Positions 57,611 to 64,000 of a stretch of 64,000 nt of DNA are shown here, piece after piece. The stretch is from Punica granatum (Eukaryota; Streptophyta; Magnoliopsida; Myrtales; Lythraceae), in assembly GCF_007655135.1 (NCBI RefSeq), contig NC_045129.1, positions 28,459,122 through 28,523,121 of the forward strand. The letters are read 5' to 3'. Numbering within the stretch: the stretch's first letter is position 1; each line of letters opens with the position of its first letter. A program made the position numbers and the translations under genes. Below the pieces are notes generated by a model. The model was not told where the DNA came from. It searched no databases and saw nothing but the letters and a program-made list of their open reading frames with translations.

Positions 57611-58999
57611 GGATCCATCTGCAGGACAAGATAATTCACGTGAGAGAGAATCAACTATTACATTTTTTTCTAGGAAGGAATGTATTCAATATCAAACTTG
57701 TAATAGCTAAATCATTCCTACAATCTTAGAAGCCTAGTTTGTCTAGCCTATTTAGATTTAGGTTCATAAATCTTTTAACATATAACGAGTCGGTTCTTAC
57801 CTCGAATTTCTTAGCTGAAATGAAGATAAAGAAAGCTTTTATACCATTTTTTTAAAAGCAATTCTTCCTTTTCATGAATCGGATAATTTAACTCATACCC
57901 CTTAAAAACTCCAGACCAATACTTGCAAACAGGTTTTGGTTCTCTTTGTCAGTGTCGGGACAATGAAAACAAATAAAATTTGGCAACTTATCATCATATG
58001 AAGTGGTCAATGCATAAGCCCAAGAAATGTGCATACAAACATTATTAATCCATTGGGAATTAAACCTTTTCTTTCTTGTTCAACCGATCATATGTCAGAG
58101 ACTTAGAGATCGAGCGATGCAAAATCTTAAAAAAAGAAAAACGAAAGAAGTAAAGATAGAAAATTGATTTTGTAGGTACTAATAAATAAACAGAAGTTAC
58201 CTTATTGTTAGGAATAAGTCGACATATGAAAAGCAACTAGTCTCAGTTGATGGATTTGTCGCGGTACTCATCGAGTGCTCATCATCTTCTTCCATAGTGC
58301 TCGCTTGCAAGGGGAGGGAGACTGCTGCTACTAAATGTCCATAAACCTCTCGCGGCCAGTCTGTTATCAATAGGACAAACACCTAACCAAAACAAGCGAA
58401 TGAAAGTTAGAGAATTACGGGGTGATGCATCTCGAGAAAGCTTTGCCTTATGGAAGAAGGAGAGGGAGGATCCAGGATAGCAATAATCGGCTTTGTTGAG
58501 GGTGTTGAGAAAGTATATGTATATACAATAATGACTGACTCATATTTTTTCCACTTTTTAGCTCTCTCATCTCCTGAGAAAGTAGGAAACACGTCCTATT
58601 TTGGAAAAAGTATTGTGTGTAACGGTTATATTTAGTGCAGCGGTTAACTTCATAATATCTTACATTTTAGAGAGGGAGAATTATGTGCCCAACCTACTTA
58701 CCCCTAGATTACGTTCGGTCGTCGGATTTGGGATAGGGATGGGATGAGATTATAAATTCAATGGATTTATAATATCTTAATTAAGGGTTTGGTACGTTTC
58801 ATGACTTGGGACTAGGACATAAATGTAAAATGATAATATGCCAATAGCTTCATAATTCTTGATTTTTGTTTATCCAAAAATATAATATTTGAATTTTGAA
58901 ATAAAAAATCAATTTTTTTTAAAAGATAGTCCGTTTAATAGAGCTGGAGGGAAAGGGATGGTGGCTGCTCGATACCCGCGACCACCGCCGCAAATTAGT
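57611..58999. other. No gene recognised
   Basis: AT-rich. A 61-codon minus-strand ORF at 58382-58197 includes an acidic stretch (MEEDDEHSMSTATNPSTETS) and could be an upstream exon of the knuckle protein, but there is no splice evidence that I can defend. Confidence 0.3.
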
Positions 59000-59192
59000 G
59001 TTCCTCTCTTTCTCTTCGATGAGAGAGAGGAAGCCGAGTGGCAAGGTGGTGGCCCGTTCCAACTACCACCATGTCAATCGAGGTCGCCGACGAACTCTAG
59101 GGGCACCCGCGACCTTGATTGACGCGGTGGTGGTTGGAATCAGGCCACCACCGTGCCACTAGGCCTCCTCTCTTTCTTAGAGAGAAAGAGAA
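59000..59192. repeat. Inverted repeat with GC-rich 80-bp arms
   Basis: The left arm 59003-59087 (with gagtggcaaggtggtggccc and tgtcaatcgaggtcgc) pairs with the right arm 59109-59190 (gcgaccttgattgacgcggt, ggccaccaccgtgccacta) at roughly 80 percent. A CT/GA-rich end flanks both. The GC-rich core within AT-rich flanks resembles the centre of the foldback element at 15555-16310. Confidence 0.7.
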
Positions 59193-59495
59193 GGGGTGAT
59201 TTCCACGAAGGTGGCTCCCTGGTTCTAGTAACCATGTCTTTTTAAGGTCGCTGACAACCTTTGTGGCCGTCGATGACTCACTTGGGTAGTGATTGTCGAA
59301 ATCAAGAAGCCACCACACCTTTCAGAGCTTTCCCATGTTCAATGGCACATTTCGGAAATTTAACACAAGGAGAGGGCTATTTCTATCTTTTCTTAAATAA
59401 TTTTATCCCAATCCACTCTTAATCCATCCCCTCCTTGGATTAGCTACTTAACACTATGTTCAGATCTATCCCAATCCCAATCCTACTCAGATCGA

Positions 59496-59797
59496 CACCA
59501 AAATCAAGATTAGAATTTTAAAAATCCCATTCAGCCTCTTATTTGGCATACGAAACATAGCCTAATTTTAATATGCCCAAAGAAATATGACCATCAGATA
59601 AGAACCATATTAAGATAGCAATTGTCTAAAAAATTAAGAGATTTCGGCACCAAAATCAACATTAGAATTTTAAAAAATCCCATGCGGCCTCTTATTCGGC
59701 CTACCAAATATAGCCTAATTTTAATATGGCAAAGAAATATGACCATTGGATATGAACCATATTAAGATAGCATTTGTCTAAAAAATTAAGAGATTTC
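59496..59797. repeat. Tandem duplication, period ~152 bp
   Basis: Two head-to-tail copies (59496-59647 and 59648-59797) share caccaaaatcaasattagaa, agcctaattttaatatg, aaagaaatatgaccat and ctaaaaaattaagagatttc with a few substitutions. Confidence 0.9.
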
Positions 59798-60783
59798 ATG
59801 TTTGATTTTTGTTAGTAAGGTTATATGTGGCTTTTTTATTTAAATTTATATTTGAATTTCCTTTTACTAGGCTGTGGACATTCCTTTTAGCCGAAGAAGG
59901 GATTCCTCATCTTGAATTGAACCCCATTGATGGGGATACATGCAAAGAAGATCGGGGTTGCAAATCGATTGGGCATCTGTATCGTTTGTTATGTTGTACC
60001 ATGTAAGCATGCATATGTATCGTCCTTACTAAAAAATTTTTAGGTAAATAACCAAAAAAATAAAAATAAAAAATACAAACATTTCACATTTGAAAATTCT
60101 AGCATGAGCTTTTTCCTTAACCTAAAAGTACATAAATTTTCGATTTGATAATAATTTTAGCACGACGTCAAATTTTTCATTAATTTGGACTGAACTGAGG
60201 CCATAGAGGGCATCGACGAAGCCAATCTGAGGAAAGGCACCGATGACTCCAATCTGGGGGAGGGGCACCAATGACCCCAATTGAGAGTTCGTGATAGTAA
60301 TCGTGGCTCCACCCGTCGGAATCGGGAGAATCCCCAATTTGAGGGTTCTCCTGATTCCGAGTGGCAGGGACCTCGTCCGGCCACCACCCCAATTGCTAGA
60401 ATTGTAGTTGTCTTAGACAGGGGACGGCGCCCCGTTGGCAATAAGGCTGCCAGCCTTAAAATCCCCCATTGCCGGGTGCTGCAACCAACCTATAAATAGC
60501 AAACTCATACATAGAAATAACTAACTTTCAGATTCCTCCATCAGCTTCTCTATCCAGAAAATCACTTCTTTCTCTCGCTAAGATCTTTTTCCGTCTTCGC
60601 TTTCTCTCTCACTCTGCCATTACCTTGTCGGAGGAAGCTGCACCGTTGCAGCTCAACCACACGACTAGGGGTGGCAATTCGTGTCGTGTCGTATTTATAC
60701 GTGTCGTGTCTAAACGGGTTCGTGTCATCGAAATCATAACTCGTACACGACACGATTATTAAACGGGTCAGGTTTTATCCATA
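59798..60783. other. Intergenic with small palindrome and a truncated CGTGTC-rich repeat
   Basis: Around 60318-60360 cggaatcgggagaa pairs with ttctcctgattccg. 60680-60775 holds a CGTGTCGTGTCG-type repeat (cgtgtcgtgtcg, acgtgtcgtgtc, acacgacacg) that is common at plant repeat ends and is cut by the LTR at 60784. No gene is visible. Confidence 0.45.
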
Positions 60784-63700
60784 TGTCAGCACCCAATTTT
60801 GGTCCACCGGCTCCAAGGGGGGCAAAATCGTCATTTTTGCCACCTGTGAGGGAAGTATTTCCAATTAGTTACTCGAGTATTCACGACTTTTTGGAAATAG
60901 CACATTTTCCTAATTTAACACAAAATTTATGATTTTTCAAAAATAATACTATTTGGGACGTTTTCGAATTTCGCGTACATTGACGTCAATTTTCAAAATT
61001 TGGGACAAAATTCGAGATTGAAAATAATTTTATTGCATAATATCGATCAACGAATTTTTCTGAGCACGATGGCAGTATCGAATCATTTTTCCGACGTCCG
61101 ATCAAGACGACGGAATTTTCAATTTTGTACGCGCGTCGAATTCGAATTTGAATTCGAAAAAAAAAGTCAGAACTGGTCAGTGACTCGATGCCCCCCCAGG
61201 TTCCTGTTCTTCTTCTTCCTCCTTTCCTCTCAGTTTTCTTTTCTTTTTTTTCTTCCTCCTTGCAGGGATGACCGAGCTTGTAACCTCTGCACATGCCAAC
61301 GGATTTCGTGCACGCCGACTCTCTCTCTCTCTCTCTCGATTTTTTGGAACAAAAACCCGCGGCTCGGGATTTGGAAAACGGAAAAACGAAAAAATCCCGG
61401 AGCTCGCCGATTCTCTCGAACGGATTTCGGTTTCGTTTTTTTTTTCTCGGGTTGAACAGATGGCCCAGTCCGTCCTCCTCATCGGCCCAGCCAGCAGCGG
61501 CCCATTCGGACCAGCGAGCAGTCCAACAGTGGCCCATTCGGCCCGTTCGGCCCATCCGGCCCAATCCTCCCCAGCAGCCCAACTCGCCAGCATATTTTTT
61601 AATTTTTTAATTTTTTTTATTTATAGAATCACCCCTCAACTTCCCGAACTAGATAAATCCTCGACTTAGTGGCATGTTTAAGGCTCCAGTTCAGAATATA
61701 AATGTTTGCTTGGATGGATATGTTGTGAAATGAGCGTTATTGGGTTGCGTGAATGATCGGATTTGTCCCGAACTCTATTTTACAAACTTTCTATTTTGTC
61801 TCACTTCAGTCCTGAAGATGCATTTTATTTTTTTTAGATCTGTCCCGAATTTTAAAATTCGTTTCATTCAAGTCCCAGCCAGTTTTAATATTTCCAGATC
61901 AATCCTTGAATTTTCCAGAATTTTCCAACCACTCCAAAGAACTTTTCAAGTTGTTTCAGTTTAGTCCTGGGCGATTTTCAGCCTTTTTCAGATCCGCCCC
62001 GAATTTTAAAATTCGTTTCAGCCGAGTCCCGGCCATTTTCAGCACGTTCCAATCAGTCCCTGAACTTTGTAGGATTTTAAACCAGTCCCAGAAACTTTTA
62101 AATCGTTTCAGTTTGGTCCCTAGGGGTAATTTTTCACTTTTCAAATTAGCTCGAATTTTCGAATCCATTTCAAACAAGTCCTGGGACATTTCAGTAATTT
62201 TCACACAGTCCCCAATTGTTTCAGAATTTTCAAATCAGTCCCCGAAACTTTAGCCGAATTTTCAAATTAGTCCCTGCTCTTTTAAAATCGTTCAAATCAG
62301 TCCTTGGGCATTTTCTAAAAATATCCAACCCTTCCCTACTTAGATCCCCGACCGACAACGTTTGTGCCCCGTTCAAATATTTTATTAGTTGTATACAACG
62401 TGACAATGCACGCTCATTTATGTTTTCCCGCTTCCATGAATCGGTACTGTTTTATCGATTCCGTTGATATTATGTTTGTGTGTATGTTTGTATGTGTTTA
62501 TCATGATCATGGCGGCACCGGTTGTGTAAATTTGTATGCTCGTCGTTCTTGACGTGATAATATGCTCTTGATCCTTGTTTTAAATGTTTTATTTTCTCGT
62601 TTTAATCGAAACCTCACATGAATCGGTTTAATCATGCAAACTTGACCTAAAATTAATTTTTGAATCCCAAGGTGGTCGGGAATTAGGATTTGCATCGGAC
62701 AGTCCATCAATGATCGGCTCGACGGTCTGAAACCCGTATATTTAGAGCATTCGGCAAAACATTAATTAATTTAATCAATAATTCCACCAATGGGGTAATT
62801 GGGACGTTCACGCGATTAATTAAATCACCTGGCCCTAATGATCTTGCACGAATTGGTAATAAACCGGTAACATGCGTCGATAGGTTGTAAACATGCGTTG
62901 GTGTCCTTCTCAAACTTGCAAATTTTATAAAACCTAAGAAACGTGGTTCGATGTGACATGAATGTCTAGGAAGGACTTGCGCGTCTTAACTTGAGGCCTC
63001 ACCTGATTTCAGGAAACTCAGGTCGGGACGTGAAAGTTCTTCTTAGATCACTTCAGGATAGATTAAGCGATCTTTTGGCTTTTTAGGGTTCTTGACAACC
63101 CTGGAAGGTTCAGGGGATCGATTAACGCCGGTCACAGGCCGAGGTGGCCCGCACCGCGTAGTCTCTCTTTTTCAAAAATAATTTTCACCTCAAGGGCAAA
63201 ATCGTCTATTTGCAACTTAGCGACACCCCTAGGGTTAGAATAACAGAAACACTACGGTGTCTGGGTAGGGATGGACTACCTGTCTAGGCCTAGCTTCATC
63301 TGCATAGCCTGCTCTATCCGACCGATGAGTTTTTATTATTCTAGCATAGTCTCGGGTAGTCAGTTCGGGTGGATTGACTCAAAATACAAATATCAGACTA
63401 ATTGTGTACTTGGCTAAGACAAAAATGGGTAATAGTGGGATAGGCACTAGGTTCTAGGATTTACAGGCGGAATCAATGTTCGGTAATAACTTGTAACAAT
63501 CGTAGTGTCATAACATAGAACAATTCTAAAAACAACCCACAAACACAAGATTTGACTACAGACGTCACGTCTGTCAAGTCCTCGGAAAATAATGCCGAAT
63601 GCGAAATACCTTCCTGAGGCGATCCTTGATCGATTCACACCATGTACCCACTATGTTTGTTTTAAGGTAGGATTTGTATGCCAAGATACCTCGGTTAATA

Positions 63701-64000
63701 ATTAGTTAATTCACGTAAATTCGGCGATAACAAAACCTCATTGTTTGTTTATTTGAGCTTGCTTGTTACATTTTTTTTGCAATTATTTGTTATGCGAATC
63801 GAGCCCGATCCTTTAGGACACGATTCACACAGGGTCCAACGCCTCTAACCGTCGATCACGGGATCCAATGCCCCCATACACCGAGTGCTCATTTAATTTA
63901 ATTTTCGGTCTTTTCCAAAACCATACGGTGAGCATGAGTGAAACAATGGCCGAACGCGAACCGATCGGGATTCAGTCATTGTAATTTGTCTTTTATTTGA
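60784..64000 (+). repeat. Second Ogre-type LTR, plus orientation, running off the window
   Basis: The start TGTCAGCACCCAATTTTGG matches the LTR start of the large element (TGTCAGCACCTAATTTCGG on its own strand). Further collinear matches are cctcaacttcccgaactaga (61635), gcgtgaatgatcggatttgt (61747), repeated cccgaattttaaaattcg blocks (61840-62300), ccgaccgacaacg (62347) and atccaatgcccccatacacc (63862) up to ccgatcgggattcag (63960). About 470 bp of the LTR should lie beyond the window. The first 900 bp differ strongly from the large element, so it is another subfamily. Whether it belongs to a full element or is solo cannot be seen. Confidence 0.85.

Noticed and set aside
55900..58400. Endogenous caulimovirus call for the zinc-knuckle region
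   Set aside because: Only knuckle motifs are visible; no RT, protease or movement-protein signature was found, so a viral label would go beyond the evidence.
61000..61669. Overlapping ORFs on both strands in the second Ogre-type LTR
   Set aside because: They lie in the U3 region of the LTR, are open in several frames at once because of CT/GA-rich composition, and show no domain.

Overview
This is a stretch of plant nuclear DNA, most likely from a eudicot. Two intron-containing host genes sit in a landscape made largely of transposable elements. The element types (Ogre/Tat-type Ty3 retrotransposon, PIF/Harbinger, plant L1-type LINE, MULE and CACTA remnants, foldback MITEs) and the plant-type mitochondrial ATP synthase beta gene support this. 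The species cannot be read from the sequence; a Myrtales plant such as pomegranate is only a guess from the style of the gag and ORF1 proteins.

Left part (1-14000). A truncated Harbinger transposase opens the window. It is followed by an intact five-exon minus-strand gene for a plastid ferredoxin-reductase-like flavoprotein (pKIWI502 type, 2372-5446), with a run of 31 G (mRNA sense) just after its stop codon. From 6010 to 14000 lies a Harbinger complex. Element A has its Myb/SANT half in plus orientation (6010-8612) and its transposase half inverted (8613-10532). Element B follows directly in normal orientation (10536-14000). Both junctions carry a matching 3-bp signature, which suggests that the transposase itself made the inversion by joining the right end of A and the left end of B to a target inside A.

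Middle (14000-23400). A dead RLCK-VII kinase fragment abuts the Harbinger right end. A long-TIR foldback element follows, then the complete nine-exon gene for the mitochondrial ATP synthase beta subunit (17012-20439, 558 aa). Next come AT-rich intergenic DNA, a solo-LTR-like segment and a MULE transposase remnant.

23396-41288 holds a full 17.9-kb Ogre/Tat-lineage retrotransposon on the minus strand, inserted in the MULE remnant. It has 3.28-kb LTRs, a perfect 5-bp target duplication (ACTCT), a tRNA-Arg-type primer site, an extra ORF1 before gag, gag, protease with G-patch, an intron between protease and reverse transcriptase, RT, two RNase H domains, integrase, and a 3' UTR with a ~28-bp minisatellite. 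Nonsense mutations and two Asp-to-Asn changes in the integrase active site show that this copy is dead.

Right part (41300-64000). Two tandem-duplicated AT-rich blocks lead to a CACTA-like subterminal repeat cluster and a nearly full-length but decayed LINE (45463-50507) with a 16-bp target duplication, itself hit by a small MITE. A Transposase_24 (CACTA) remnant, a probable diverged long LTR, an unassigned decayed region with three CCHC-like knuckles, an inverted repeat and a short tandem duplication follow. The window ends inside a second Ogre-type LTR on the plus strand (from 60784). Only the two host genes look functional.
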